Positions 37,067 to 49,960 of a DNA stretch of 64,000 nucleotides are shown piece by piece (within the stretch, counting starts at the first letter, position 1; the number at the start of each line of letters is the position of its first letter). Both the position numbers and the translations under genes were made by a program. Origin of the DNA: Atrichornis clamosus (lineage: Eukaryota; Chordata; Aves; Passeriformes; Menuridae); NCBI GenBank assembly GCA_013400975.1, contig WBMZ01012699.1:62001-126000 (forward strand), read 5' to 3'. The notes under the pieces were generated by a model. It saw only the letters and a program-made list of their open reading frames with translations, had not been told where the DNA came from and searched no databases.

Positions 37067-37212
37067 ATTTACAGGGAAAAAGGAGGGCGTGAATCAGACA
37101 GGAGAAAGCTAGAGCAACTGCATCAGAAGTATTTATTTGCAGAAGCTGCAAAAGATGACCTTCAGCTAAGTCTACAGACAACACAAAATAAACTGAAACA
37201 ACTGGAAATGAA
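37067..37212 (+). CDS. SCLT1: SCLT1 coding exon
   Basis: A 146-nt exon (CTTCAG / AA|GTAAGT) encoding IYREKGGRESDRRKLEQLHQ then KYLFAEAAKDDLQLSLQ and TTQNKLKQLEM. Human: IYREGRGNESDYRKLEEMHQ. The extra upstream reading from 36980 is intron. Confidence 0.95.
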
Positions 37213-37493
37213 GTAAGTGATGTTAAAGATGTTAAAGAAGTAAGAAGAGAAAGCAGTGGAAATTATTAGACTATTTAAATTGTTGAATGTGTGGTAGGGT
37301 TTTGTCAAATCTTTTTATTCATTAGCAGACATAGTATTGAGATACCATAATTCTGAAACTAAGATTGATTTTATCAATTCCATCATCTCCCTAAAATTCT
37401 TTGACTTGTGCATAGCTCCCAGTCTATATCTTTTGTTCTCTAGTTCGAGTTGTTCAGTTCTTCAGTTGCAGCAGGGCTTTCCTTCTCTTTCAG

Positions 37494-37686
37494 CTCTGAG
37501 GAAGAGAAATCTCGTTGCCAGGAAGTTGTCAGTAAATTGCAAAGCATTCTGGATTCAGAAAGAGAAAAGAGTGCCTATGTCAGTGAACAAAGACTAAAAC
37601 TTCAGCAAGAGAATGAACAATTGCAAAAAGAAGTGGAGGGTTTGAAAAAACTGGCAACACAGGCTGAACAAAAAGCTAAAATAAAG
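37494..37686 (+). CDS. SCLT1: SCLT1 coding exon
   Basis: A 193-nt exon (CTCTTTCAG / AAG|GTATGG) encoding SEEEKSRCQEVVSKLQSILD, SEREKSAYVSEQRLKLQQEN, then EQLQKEVEGLKKLATQAEQK and AKIK. Human: VSEQRLKLQQENKQLRKE. Confidence 0.95.
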
Positions 37687-39007
37687 GTATGGTTTGTATG
37701 TTATTTCTATGGTAATGTAATACTGATATTTGCTTAATAAGGCAGCAGTTCTAAGAGAAAGTTATTAAATGTTTAAATTCAGGTTGAGCATTTCAATGAT
37801 GCTTCCTGGTTGCTGCTTAAAAGTAATTTTATTGTCGCTTTGTGTGTCCTCAGAATCCATAGGGTAACTCAATCTCTGCTAATTAAATTGTATTTTAATG
37901 TGTATTAAGTTCTTCTTGATAAGAAGACCCCAAATGTTCTTTGCTTTTTATAAGATGAATAGAGTAAGTAGTACTGCAATTCCCTATCTTCATTTATTTA
38001 TTGTCTCCAATGTTGTATGGCTTTCAGCCCAGGGTGTTTCTCTACTTGTGTGTCCACCGTGTTGTCAGGGCAGTGTGTAACTAATAAATAATTGAATAGT
38101 GTGGTTGTCAAACTTTGGCTCTGTAATTTCTGGACAGAGAAAATTCTTCTACATGCTTAGGTGCAGACAAGATTATTAGCTGAAAGGTGGTTTGTTCTTT
38201 TTGAGCATGTTCCATTAAATGCACCTGAACAGCCTGCAGGTGTGATAAGGAATCAATAGTAACCTCAGCAGATCCACGGGACCTTTGGCTTCTGGAGGGA
38301 GGAACAGCTTTGATCCTTGATGTGCTTTCTGAACATAGGAAGCTGTTACTTTCCCTCTGCAGTGTAAAGATACCAAACAGGGATCTAAGAATCGGGAGCA
38401 CTGCAGACAGCCTCAGTGAGCAGTTTTACAAGTTATGAAAGGGGACTATCTCAAATCTGGCTTCAACTTTGCAGCACAATATAAAGAAAGCTGTCAAATT
38501 TTACAGGAAATGTTGTCCAACTCCAGAACAAACAAAGGCTCAGAGTCTTGTAACAGATAGGCATTGGTTATAAAGCATATACTAAATCTTTATCTGTCTC
38601 ATTTTTAATCAGGCAAGCTTCCATAATAGTCACAGATAAGATTCACTGCTTGATTTCATTTCCCTCTGAAGTACAAAGGATTTCAGAGGCAGTTAAGAAA
38701 CTCCTAACGCATTTTAGCTAGATGGAAAAGGAAGAATGTGTTTCTGTGGAGACAACACAAGGGGGAAGGATAAAGATTATTTACAAAAATAAGCATACAC
38801 AGCTCATTATCCTTTATTGTCAGCTGTACTATTTGCTTGAATTGGCTCTGGGAACATGTATCTCTGAGTATATAATTAGAAGTTTAATTATTGCATGTTA
38901 CGTGCTTTCAACAAACGTTTATAAATTTAACTCAGGCATTGGAAAACAAACAAACAGAAAGGTAAAGAGTGAGAGACTGGATTGTACCCGAGTTGTATTT
39001 TTCGTAG
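37687..39007 (+). other. SCLT1 intron
   Basis: A 1.3-kb intron; open frames at 38108-38401 (minus) and 38722-39027 (plus) have no recognisable product. Confidence 0.65.
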
Positions 39008-39204
39008 ATCCGCACCATGGCACATGAGCACGCAGTGAAGGAGCACGGGTACGAAGCTCGGCTCAAGGAAATGGAAGACACCAGTCACAAGTCCACTGCT
39101 GAGCTCCGACATCTCTTAGTAGCTCAGCAGAAGGCGACAAACCGATGGAAAGAAGAAACAAAAAACCTGACTGAAGCTACAGAAGCCAGGATCAGTAAGC
39201 TGAA
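39008..39204 (+). CDS. SCLT1: SCLT1 coding exon
   Basis: A 197-nt exon (TTCGTAG / AA|GTAAGT) encoding IRTMAHEHAVKEHGYEARLK, EMEDTSHKSTAELRHLLVAQ, then QKATNRWKEETKNLTEATEA and RISKL. The ELRHLL..QQKA.NRWKEET core matches human. Confidence 0.96.
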
Positions 39205-42200
39205 GTAAGTGCAGTTTTGTTTCTCTTCTGCAAAGTGTGTTGCAGATACTCTCTGGTGTGTGGCAGTAGACCTGTGGTGAAAAACCATGAAGAGCAAACC
39301 ATCCGCGCTCGATGATGGGCTTGCAGCAAAACAAAGAATGATCTAAACAGAACTTTTTGATGCTCTTTGTGAAGTTAGCACTGAAGTAAAAATTTCACTA
39401 TTTCATTCTCTTGTTGGCAATGTGGAAGTCTTTGTAATGACAAAAAGTAAACGGAATATACTACTTTTCATTTTGTCTTTCAAGATACAGCACACTCCAT
39501 TTAGAGGATTTTAGCTTTGGATTATGAAAACTTCTGTGCCTTTTCAGAAAAGCCATAACATCAATTGTGGAGTGATTCTGCAGACTTCTAAAATAAACTG
39601 GACAAAAACCTCTTGGAATGTACATTTAATGTTCTCTCCTGAGCAGCTGCTGTCATAAATGAATATACAAATGGGTTGTGTGATTATCCTAAGAAAAAAT
39701 ACTATATAAACTTCTCTTTTCTCTTAATTCATCAATGTTGTTAGGCTGATACGTGTATTCACAGCACAGAATATAAAAATACTTTCAGTTATGCAAGTTT
39801 GCCCTATGCTATATTTCATTTCTAAGCTCAGGAAGCTTCCAGTTAGCTCAAGTAGACTATTAATTTGAGACTAGATTAGCCTGGTATTTTTATAGAGCTA
39901 CTTAGAAGTTTATGTCCTCAAGTTCTCTTCCTCTTCAAAATTGGTGGAAAATTGGAGGAGGTTGACACACTGGTACACAGTAACTGCTAAACCAGGAAGC
40001 CTGCTTTCATAAGTCTCATTCCTTTAAAATTAAAATGGTTAGAACAGAATATAATATATTGCATTATAATATTGCATCATCTTCCAGTGAGTTTGAGAAC
40101 AAAACATCAGGGTATGCAGCTCTGTTAACTTGATAAATTTGAAGCAATACTTTAATCACTTAAAGTGATGCACTCGTGATTCTTTGCTCAGACTGATTTT
40201 AGAAGTTGCTTACTATCATGTTAACAAGGAAGCAAAGCTTTTGCCCTATTAAAATTGGAAACCTATGAATTCTTGCTTTCATTTCCTTTGGGGTAATCTT
40301 GGGCTTTTTTCGTGTTTTATTATTAGTATAATGCTTTATATAGTCTCAGCTTCAATCATATTTCCAGTGTCCCATGCAATTTTTGGAGCTACAATTTCTT
40401 AAGCACAGCTTGGCATTTCTTGGCTGTCAGAATGCCAGTGGCGTGAGTGGAATTAAACCCAAGTTTCTAAACAGGAGCAAGGAAAATGTACACTACCACT
40501 GCTCTTAACCTGGATTTCCATCTTTGCAGCGAAGTGTGTGATCATCTTTACCTCCCCTAAGTAAACAGTTGCAGGAGGTTTTTTACCTTATCTGTTCAGA
40601 TACAGGCTGGCTTTATTTTCCCTTAAAATATATTGCATTTTGCAAAGATTATTACTAAACAGTTCTTTAAAAGGGGAAAAGTTTCTTTCAGAAGACATCA
40701 GTATTGAACATGTTTGTGAGACACTGGGAGCTGTGCTTATTCACTGTCAGTTTTAGTGGTGTAGCTTCACTGTATGTAATTAGCTGGCTCTTTGTAATAC
40801 TTTTTTAACATCTCTTGTCAATGCAGTAACTGGACAAGAAAATTATTTTGCAGTGTTTCATGCTAAGGTAAATTCTAGCTCTTAAATTTGTTTATTTTCT
40901 GTAAATCAAAATACAAAAACTCACAGTTGAACATCTAGGTTCATAATCAAATGCTGAAGGTAGTTCAGCAAGTTCCAATTAAAAGGGAAAAATTGCAGAC
41001 TTCCAAAATAATTAAATTTGTCTGTGAACAGCTGTTTTCCCTCTAAAACCTTTAATGCTAAGTGTTAAAATGTTGTTACAGCAGACCAAAAGATTTAGAC
41101 CTTATTTATAGTGCAGCAACATGCTGACATAGAAAATACAAGGAAGTCTACTTTGTGAACTGGATGAAAAATGGGTAGTAAATTTTGAAAATGTCCCTAT
41201 TTATGTGACTTCAGTAGATATTTTGGCGCAAGTTTAAAAGCCAAGTCAATTACTTTATAAGATGGTTGTGTATGTTTTGCTTTTTCATACTGCATAAGCT
41301 AGAAATAGAAGTCTTTATCAGGCATTTGCTCTACCTAGCAAGGAAGCTGGCAATAGAAACAGAAAGGTTGTCATTTAGACTGACATAAGGAATTTCATAT
41401 TAAATCTGTGCAGTGATGTTCTGATGTGATGGTGACAAGTACTATACCAGAACCTTACAAGTATTACCTGGAAATGTAAAATCTAGCTTATTTTTCCTGT
41501 TCTATGCATTACCAGATTCTGAACGATATCGTGCAGAATGCAGGTGGGATGAAAATTAGCTCCTCAGTTACACTGTGGTGGTTATTCAACACTAAAGGCC
41601 TTGCTTATAGCATAATTGAATAATTATCATATTTATGGCCATCTATCTCAGTAACATTCGGAGTGCAAGTGCAGAACAGCAAATCACTTCTTACTATGTT
41701 GTGAACTACAATCAAGTTGCTGATTATTGAAAAAGCAGAATAATTTTGCAGCAAATGCATTTATCAGGGAAATTTCAGTAAGAACACAAAATAAGACTGA
41801 TGCTATTAAGAGATTAATTAATCTATTATTAATGAAACACTCTGTTTGAAAGGCCTCTTGAGGGTAATGCAGGAAATGGCCTCACCACGCCTCCTAGTGG
41901 GGTCTGAGAGGAAGGAGGATTCATGTAAGTACATGAGCAAATGCAGAGGTTGTGCTGGTGAGATGCAGCAGAATTTCAGTTTTTAACAAGAGTCATTACT
42001 CCTGCAGCATACTAATGTGTTTTATAACTGAGTGTTTTTCAGGAAGTTATAAACTTCCTATCAGAGTCCTATCCATGTGTAGTTTAAAAGCATTTTGGAT
42101 TGCATTTCACCATTTCCCATTCCTTTGCCTTAAAGTCATGGTCTTCTGCTGGTTTTCCAGTTCTGTCCTCATTGCTTTCATTTTTCACGTGGAGGTGTCT

Positions 42201-45200
42201 GAAACATTTTGGCTTCTTTACCAACTTACCAGCAGCAGCTACTAACTTTTCCACGTTCTGTGCTGCTCATCTGCCATTTTCTGAGTCTGCAGTGTTTTGT
42301 TGGTGAGGTGTAATCCATATGCATGAAGGAGGCATGAAATAATTCTAAGGAATGAAGCAACATCAATGCATGTCAGGTGATTTTCGATTTTTAAAAATAT
42401 TAAGAAGGAAATATTTACAATTATAAAATACTAGTAAAATAGTGTTAAATTATTTATCACTGTTAAAGGTTGTAAAAAAAGATCATCTTTCATATTCTTT
42501 ATAGGGGTTTAATTGGAAAACAGAAGTAAAGAAATCTTATAAAATTTATCAAAATGTAATTTATTTCATAACACAAAAAACTTTTAAGTTTTAGTGAATA
42601 ATTTAAGTATTTTATGTTCATTAGTTTAGTAACTGATACTTGAGTTACTATTTATTTTAATTTTTTTTCCTCCCCCTATATATCTGTAATGTTGTCCAAG
42701 TAATCTAAATAACCAAATCAGAATTAGACTTAATGTTGAAAAAGTTACTTTGATCTTCAGTGTCACTTCTCCACAAATGGGTGGAGTTTGGTAAGAACTA
42801 GAAGCAATCCATATTGCAGTTGTTACTGATCTCTAGGGTGTAGATCTTCCAATTGTAAAGTTGTAGGCTCTAAGATCACTCTCAGTTGGAATGTCCCAAA
42901 AATTTAAGGTGATCTGCCTTTAAAAGCTATGGTAAAAAATCAATATCGGTGCTTCCAGCTTTTTACTTTTCTTCATTTGAAAGAATTTACTTTTGAAAGA
43001 GGTGAGGAAAACATGCCCAAGTTTTTAAAGGCTCTCGCTTTCCCTGAAGCATTATAATGTAGAAGAATGGTTCCTCTGGCCACATTTGGGGGGAAGAGAC
43101 TGGCTGAGGCTCTTCTTGTTGCCTTACAGCATCAGTATAAAGTCCTGTAGTTCTTCAGACTTCAGCTGAGAAGAGTAAGTGACAGCAGATAGAAGTGGAG
43201 TCAGCAGTACCAAAGGAACATTTAGGAAATGTGTAAATTGGAAGGGAACAAACTTCAGTAACAACAGAACAGAGGATAGAATGAGAAGGGGTGAGAGAGA
43301 CAGTTCTGACAACAGAATTTAGGCAAAACCAGGGTAACTCAATCTGCCAGCATTTGCTCAAAGAAAATAAAGTGACAGACTGTACGCAAATTTTAAAAAT
43401 AACGGTAGATGATTCATTCATTCTGTAAAGTCCACCTTGACAGGTCTGTGCTAAGATGAATTCACGAATACAATGGATGGTTAATCCCATCTAATTTGCA
43501 TATCAGTATTTTTTGTAGATTTTTATGCCCTAATCATGAGAATGGAGATAAGAGTTGGGGTAATTAGTGAGAGAATTGCAGGTAAGCAAATAAACCCTCG
43601 CCAGACTCTGCACCAGAGCCAACACCAAGAGCTTATTTTTGTTGAACGTGATTGTGGTTGGAGCAGGGATCAGAACAAGATTCACAGAGAAAAGCAAAGT
43701 TTTATATTTAATCAAATGACTGAATTATCCACAGAATGTCGTTCTGTGGACTGGATCTGGACACCTGCAGACAGGGAAAAAGGTAGATCCTCCAACTTGA
43801 AAACTTGACATGAAATGGACAGTTCTGTCAACTTTAGCCTGTCAGACATGTGGGTGATTGCTCACTTAAGATACAGTTTAGCTTGAATAGGGTAGAAATA
43901 GGTGTACACAGGTCTGTTCTTCTACAAAACAGTACATGAAACAATTTATAAACATTGGCTTAAATGATAAAGAGGGTAAGTTTGCTTCCATGTAACATTG
44001 CATTTGGGAAGCTTTAAAAATCTGAACTCTTTAATTAAAAAAGTATTGAAATGCAATAATAATATATTGTATGAACAAAATTAGTAAATTAATAATATCT
44101 TATCAATCTGTTATTATTGCCTAGTAGTAAGATATAACTTTTTTGGGGGAAAGAATCAAAAATACTCATTTTAGTCTAAACCCATTATATTTGAATAACT
44201 ATACTGAATAGCTTCATTTTCTTACTAGTCACTTGCATTATAATTTTCAGTACTTAAAGAAAGGGAATCCTTGCTATATTATTTTTAAATTTAAAGACTT
44301 TGCTTAGCTTAAGGCATCTGATTGCAGCTATTTTGGGTGTCTTTGTTCCAGTTTCTGCCTCTGACACATTTCTTTGTCATGGAGTCCCTGACTCATCGGT
44401 AGGCATGTGTGGGGTTTGGAGTTCTCCGTTGTTATCTTTTCTGTAATTGAAAAGGATCTGCCTCTGAGGAATGACCTTTTTTGGTGGCAGTATATGAAGT
44501 GTTTTCCCCCCTTCCCTGCATCCTGTACGGTACACAGAGTGAATTGCACAGCACCCTGAGATGAAGGAGTTGCCTCTGTTTCTAAAACATTATTCTTGGC
44601 TGCACTTGTGTAATGTTTGGCAGCCATAGCTGCTTATTTTAAGATGTTCATTAAATAAAAAAATTAACAGGATGAGAGACAGCTGCAGGTACTGGCAGTA
44701 TACAAAATTCATAATTACTAAGAGTAACTGAAGCATATTATAGTATAATTCAACCAAAAAAACAGCTGGCACATGCTATACTTGTCATGAGAGCCTTGCA
44801 GAAAGTACTTGCTGCAGCTGGTAGATTTATCACCCGTCTGCTGAAATGTTAGAAGCTCACCTTTTGTTTCCTACTCACTTAGCAGAGACAATGTGCAGTG
44901 GGGGCTGATTTAATTATCCAGCAGTTGGGGTTATTGCTCAGTTCTAATATTGAGATCTCATAATGTGTGTTTGGGGGAGGGTTAACACTCAGAATGAATC
45001 AACTGTCTAGCTCAATAGCCATCACATTTCCTTATGCTTACAAGGTTAAACTGTTGCCTTTAAATATGTGTTCAGTGTGATCTCATTATAAAAATAATTT
45101 CTTGATCACAGCTGTATAGGAGCCTGTAAACTCTGTTTATGGTCTGTGCTGCTGAGCATGCTAATTCCACACCTCAGTACAAGCATAGGAGACACTGTTT

Positions 45201-46595
45201 TCTGTAAGTAAGAGTTTTTAGGGCAACTAAAAATTAGTCTCCTATATTGAAAATGCTTCATCTTGATGCTTGATATTGATTACAGAGGACAAATTGCAAA
45301 AATAGTGTTACATACTAACATACTGTGTCGATCCCACAGTCTTAATCCATCTTTAATTCTTACTTTATATAAAAGTGTTCACATGTGTTAACAGGTATAA
45401 TCTGGATGTAATTTTATTTGTTTAACATCGTTTAACCATCTGCCTATGTACTTTCATTTTCATGAAAGTTAAAAGTTGTTGAATTGCTTTTGTGATATGA
45501 ACCTGGGATTGGTGAAAGGTTAAGAAGGTTGGTTGAGAGCAGCTGAGTGAAACTTCCCACCAGCTGTCGTGGTGACCTGACGTTACAGATCTCTTGCAGC
45601 CTTGTGTTGCAAGTGCCTTATATCAGTTTGCAAACTTTTATGAAACACTAAACTTAAAAGTTTATAAAAGCAAATTATTGTTGACAACTAAGTGTCATCA
45701 TTAAAATAGCAGAGGCTTTTTAAGAGGAAGATCAGAGGGTAGAGTATCTCCTACCTTACTTCCATTCCCTCCAAAAGAGTAAAGGCTTTCGCTTCCATTA
45801 CAGTGCATATAGTTTTGGCAACAGGTGGAGCATCTAAAGGGGAGGTGGTGGAGTAGAGCCTGGTCAAAGGTTAGAGCAGCTCACTGAGGTTTGCCTCTTT
45901 CTCTGCCTAAAATTACTGAAGGTCTGTCTTTAGTCATCCCTCTTCTTCAGTGGCTTGTGACGACAGGAGGCAAGAACTGTTTCCTTTAGGCACCAGCTCA
46001 AAGATGTCTGTCATAACCCACATGTGTTTTTTCTTCAATGCTATGCAAATTGAGGATCACTAAAACTCATTTGGTATAAAAGTATAAAGATCACTTTGAA
46101 GTAGGTGGTATTTTCCTCTTCCTCCTGAAGTGTCACATTGTTGTCTGTCTCACAAGTATAGAATGATTTATTTTTAGGTACTTCAAAGCACCTTTAAAAA
46201 TGTCCACGCTGAAGGCTGGTTATGGAGCACTAATTAGAATGTTAATCTCAATATTTAACTGACTGTGCAAATGCAGCTTATATTTATTACATACTAGATA
46301 GCGTGCCTCCAAAATAAGATTCAATGAACAGAAAAAAAGCCCTGTAAAATGTCAAGTGCTCTTGACAGAGTCTTGCTGATTCCAACAAATACATCTCGTT
46401 CCTGTGCCATTACAGTTTTGAATACACAGCATGAAGAAGTGCTGTGTGGTGCTTTTGAAATCGGTGTTTTAAGAATAACCCTGCAATTAAAATCCACCCT
46501 AAGCCTCTACAATTCAAGGAAGTATCTATGAAATTACGTTCCAATAAGTGAAGCACTACTGTGTGCTAATCAGCATCTTTTCTTCTGGTTCGCAG
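39205..46595 (+). other. Largest SCLT1 intron
   Basis: A 7.4-kb intron. No CR1 copy, RNA gene or coding exon is evident. Open frames at 41952-42306, 43155-43808 and 44328-44772 carry no recognisable domain. A perfect 14-bp palindrome with a homeodomain-like core lies at 41811-41824. Confidence 0.6.
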
Positions 46596-46674
46596 AAGTG
46601 AGCTGCGTCAACAAAAACTTCGTAGCCAGGAGCTCATTTCCCAGCTGGAAATGGCAAATGAGAAGGTAGCAGAG
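46596..46674 (+). CDS. SCLT1: SCLT1 coding exon
   Basis: A 79-nt exon (TTCGCAG / GAG|GTAAGA); the first base completes Lys, then SELRQQKLRSQELISQLEMA and NEKVAE. Human: SELSRQKLHTQELLSQLEMANEKVAE. Confidence 0.96.
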
Positions 46675-47755
46675 GTAAGATAATGACTGATGTGACAGCT
46701 ACTTCCAGTTACAACCTGATGCATGTACACTAAGATGTTAGCAGAAACCTATTTAGGTGAGTTATGTTGCTGGTTTAGAGAAAATTAAGGATTTTTAACA
46801 GGGATAGTCAGTAATGAGTGGAAAGCTCCCCTGTTTCTGCTGACTGATCTGTTCAAATGGCAGGAAGACAAAGGAACTTTACTCTCAAATTACAAAAGTC
46901 AAAGGAGAAATCATCTTTCTAGGTGACTAATCTAGCAATTGTAGAGAATTCAGGAAATGTGTCTGAGGTTACTTTTGCCTGTGAATTCATGCAAGCCTCT
47001 AAACAAGGAGCAGGCCCTGGCATTATGGATAATGTGGCATGTGCAGAGATACCAGGTTCTCTGAGTGCTGTGTGTACAGTGGAATTTACATTGTGTCCAT
47101 ACATGCATATGGCTGAAAGCATTATCCATTAAAGATTAAGGGCAGGGTTGTTTTGGAATGTGCACTGTTCAATAATTAATGGCCACTCTAGGAAAGGGCT
47201 TTCCTGTCAGCCTCATAAATCTGGTATAACATCCAGTTCTATCCAGGAAAAGTCCTTCTGCCTTGTTTTCTGTAGTGCTGTGTCAGAGGAGGAAAATGGG
47301 GCTGGTGTGAGGATAGATTTCTGTGAGTAAAGGCTGGTTAAGGAAGGCTTTGTACAGACTGAAGAGAACAGAGGAGACCTGTAGCAGGTTTATCATCCCA
47401 TTTGCATTATCTAGTACATTCCTTTTGAGTACGGCTAAAACATTTACTTCGTAAGGTTGCATGGAGTAAATTACCTGAATTAAAATGGCAGCTTTTATGC
47501 ACCTTGCTTCAAGACAGTGAAATGAGTAAAACTTCCCCTGCAGGTTTTTCTGATTGATTGGAAGAGTCCTATGATGTCATATTTGAGCTGGAAATCCTCT
47601 GCAATGTGTCCGTAGTTTGTCTTCAGGCTTGTTGAAAGGGGAAAACAGTTCCACTTCTGACGTTCCCCTTGTGTTAAGCTTTTTAGCTGTGATGTGTGTG
47701 TGTGGATTCAGTAAAAGGAATTTGGCATTGGTAACGGGATACTGCCTTTGCACAG
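46675..47755 (+). other. SCLT1 intron
   Basis: A 1.1-kb intron; nothing beyond short chance frames. Confidence 0.65.
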
Positions 47756-47851
47756 GATGAGACGTTAATGATGGAATATCGGGAATACATCGATAGGCTC
47801 CAACGGCGGCTGAGCCAGGCGGAACAGAAAGCAGCCACAGCAGCTCAACAG
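47756..47851 (+). CDS. SCLT1: SCLT1 coding exon
   Basis: A 96-nt phase-0 exon (TTGCACAG / CAG|GTACAC) encoding DETLMMEYREYIDRLQRRLS then QAEQKAATAAQQ. The RLQRRLSQAE core matches human. Confidence 0.95.
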
Positions 47852-49709
47852 GTACACAGCTAACAAAAAGCACTTTATCTAAGCACATTGCACATGCAAA
47901 AGTACTCACTTGCCTCATTCCTGAGGCAGAGGTGATCGTTTATGAGTATTGTTACTGATACAGTTTTAACGAGCTTGGATTTTGGACGTGTCACCTTCTA
48001 ACAGGATGCTTATGTGACAGTGTAGGTTTGTTTATGGAAACCAGTTTGATGTGAATGAAGGTGTACAATCATTTCCAGCTTCAGAAATGGCAAGTTAACC
48101 AAGAAAAAAAACCCTTTAAATAACTGCAGCTCCTGTTTGCATAGAGCAGGTGTTACCATCAGCTCTGTGTAACAGCTGCAGTAACTCCTGCATTGATAAA
48201 AAGTGTGCAGACAGAATAGGAAATGCTTCCTTTCTTCCAAGGCATTGGAGAGGTAAAGGAGAGATAGAGTGTGTATCCCAGTATTTAATTTTTCCATACT
48301 GTTTCAGCTGTACAATTTGAAGCAAATCCCACGGGGGTTTATACACTGGGTTCACTTACTTGCCAAGGAAGTCCATGACTCAAGTCGGCCTCCTATTAAG
48401 GATGGATGGTCTTTCTGCCTCCTGCTTTTTCTACAGTGATTTAGGAAAACCATTTGCAAATTACAACTTGTTAATGTGTGTGACCCCACGTGAGCTGCAG
48501 AGAGGAGATGTTTGGCTGACCTAAATTGCCCAGTTAGGACAAAGGGCATTTTTTTCCCAATAGCAGTGAATAAATGGGCATAGCTGCCAAGCTGTCAAAA
48601 CATAAGCTGTGGTCCCTGGTTCTGAATGCTCTCTGTCATGACAAGGTCTACTCAGCTGATGAAGATTTGCTCTGAAAGAGTAATTCTTCTTTTTCTACCT
48701 CCTGTTTGTTATATGGATCTGTTCAGCTCTAACGTTTCTGAGATGCTGTCTTCCCATAAAAACCCAAACATTGTCATGTCACATTTCAAGGGAGTAAACT
48801 CGTGGCCTTAGTGCCCATAGAGGAAGAGGTCTTGCTGTTCCTGAAAGCTTTAGTAATCAGCTGTTCTTCACCAGGCTCTCTCTGAAAGGTAACAAAGAGG
48901 TTGGATGTTGAGCAGCCCGTTGCCCAGACCCTACTGCCAGACTTCACAACTGCCTTGCCCTCCTGGCCGAGGTCACTGCAGAGGCCTGGCTGCTCTGCAG
49001 TGACTTCAGAACTGCTGTGCCAAGCCTCTTCCTTTTTCTCTCCACCCCAAAAAAAGACACACCAGCACCATCCCTGCTAACGGCTGGAGAAAGGGCCTCC
49101 AAGAGTACAGCTGCAAGAATGTCCATTCTTCTGAATCTGGGTGTTTATTCTCTTCTAGGTCTCAGAAGACTGAATGTTCACGTGTGTGTTGTGTCAGATT
49201 CAGACTGATGAATCTCTCTATTCTTAATCTGTAAACTGAGGGGTGCTTTCTGACTTAATTGTGTGTTCTCATTACATTATCCAGCTTACTTGTAAAATTA
49301 TATCAAATATAGGCTAGAGCTGGACTAGTACGGAGCCTAGAAATTACACCTGTATTGTGGTCAGTTCAATGACTATAAATCATAGCTTATTCTGAAATAA
49401 TAGGAATTCAGTAAGAAACAAAAAAGACAGGATAACGTCTGCATGGGTTTAAGACATATGTGTTCTCTTGGTGTCTTTTAAAGTGTACTCCTGCTACCTA
49501 TCGTCTTGAATTCTTTGGGATCTGAAATAAGACAAAAGCAGTAGTCATCTACAGAGTACGCTGTAAATTCTGCTGTTCATCCCAAATTCACACTACCTCT
49601 CTGCTTGTTCCCTCTCCTTCATGACACATTCACTATGGAAGTTCTACTGTCACTTTGATCCTGCAAAGAATTATTAAGAAACTATCGTCTGCTTTGTGCT
49701 TCATTACAG
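47852..49709 (+). other. Last SCLT1 intron
   Basis: A 1.9-kb intron. No repeat or RNA gene recognised. Confidence 0.65.
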
Positions 49710-49772
49710 CTCAGCCTGATAACTACACAGAATAAAAAAGCTGCTTCCCTGAAGGATCTGGAAAATATTTAA
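49710..49772 (+). CDS. SCLT1: SCLT1 last coding exon and stop
   Basis: Acceptor TTCATTACAG, then LSLITTQNKKAASLKDLENI and TAA at 49770-49772. Human ends LSVITVQRRKAASLMNLENI, so the C-terminus is complete. Confidence 0.96.
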   Translation, partial: LSLITTQNKKAASLKDLENI

Positions 49773-49960
49773 ACACGTATTTATCATTCACCATGTTGGG
49801 AGTTAAGAGGATTGCTGGAGCAACTTCATACTGGAGCAGCAAAGTCAAATGCACAGCAAAGCTTGTAAAACTTAAACCTATTCTGGTTTATTCCGGTAAG
49901 AAAGGGAGTGGATGAAGATCCTGTCTCTGTGTGCACAATAAAGATTGGAAGAAGACTGCA
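49773..49960 (+). other. SCLT1: SCLT1 3' UTR (short)
   Basis: A canonical AATAAA at 49937-49942 follows the stop by about 165 bases, implying cleavage near 49955-49965. Longer forms cannot be excluded. Confidence 0.6.
49937..49942 (+). terminator. SCLT1 poly(A) signal AATAAA
   Basis: First canonical hexamer after the SCLT1 stop (gtgcacaataaagattgg). Confidence 0.65.

Larger units (their letters stand above)
17550..49960 (+). other. SCLT1: SCLT1 gene span (sodium channel and clathrin linker 1)
   Basis: Eighteen plus-strand coding exons (21767-49772) join with consistent phases: 1,899 nt after a one-base partial codon, which is 632 residues plus stop. The chain follows human SCLT1 (688 residues) from about residue 55 (FLAPLVTEYDKH / LSTLISEYDKH) to the identical last residues LENI. 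The protein is almost entirely coiled coil, rich in E, K, Q and L heptads, with no signal peptide or membrane segment. In mammals SCLT1 is a distal-appendage component of the mother centriole required for membrane docking and ciliogenesis. It was first described as linking a voltage-gated sodium channel to clathrin. Introns reach 7.4 kb. The first ~54 residues are not identified. SCLT1 is divergent from C4orf33 and convergent with JADE1. Confidence 0.95.
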
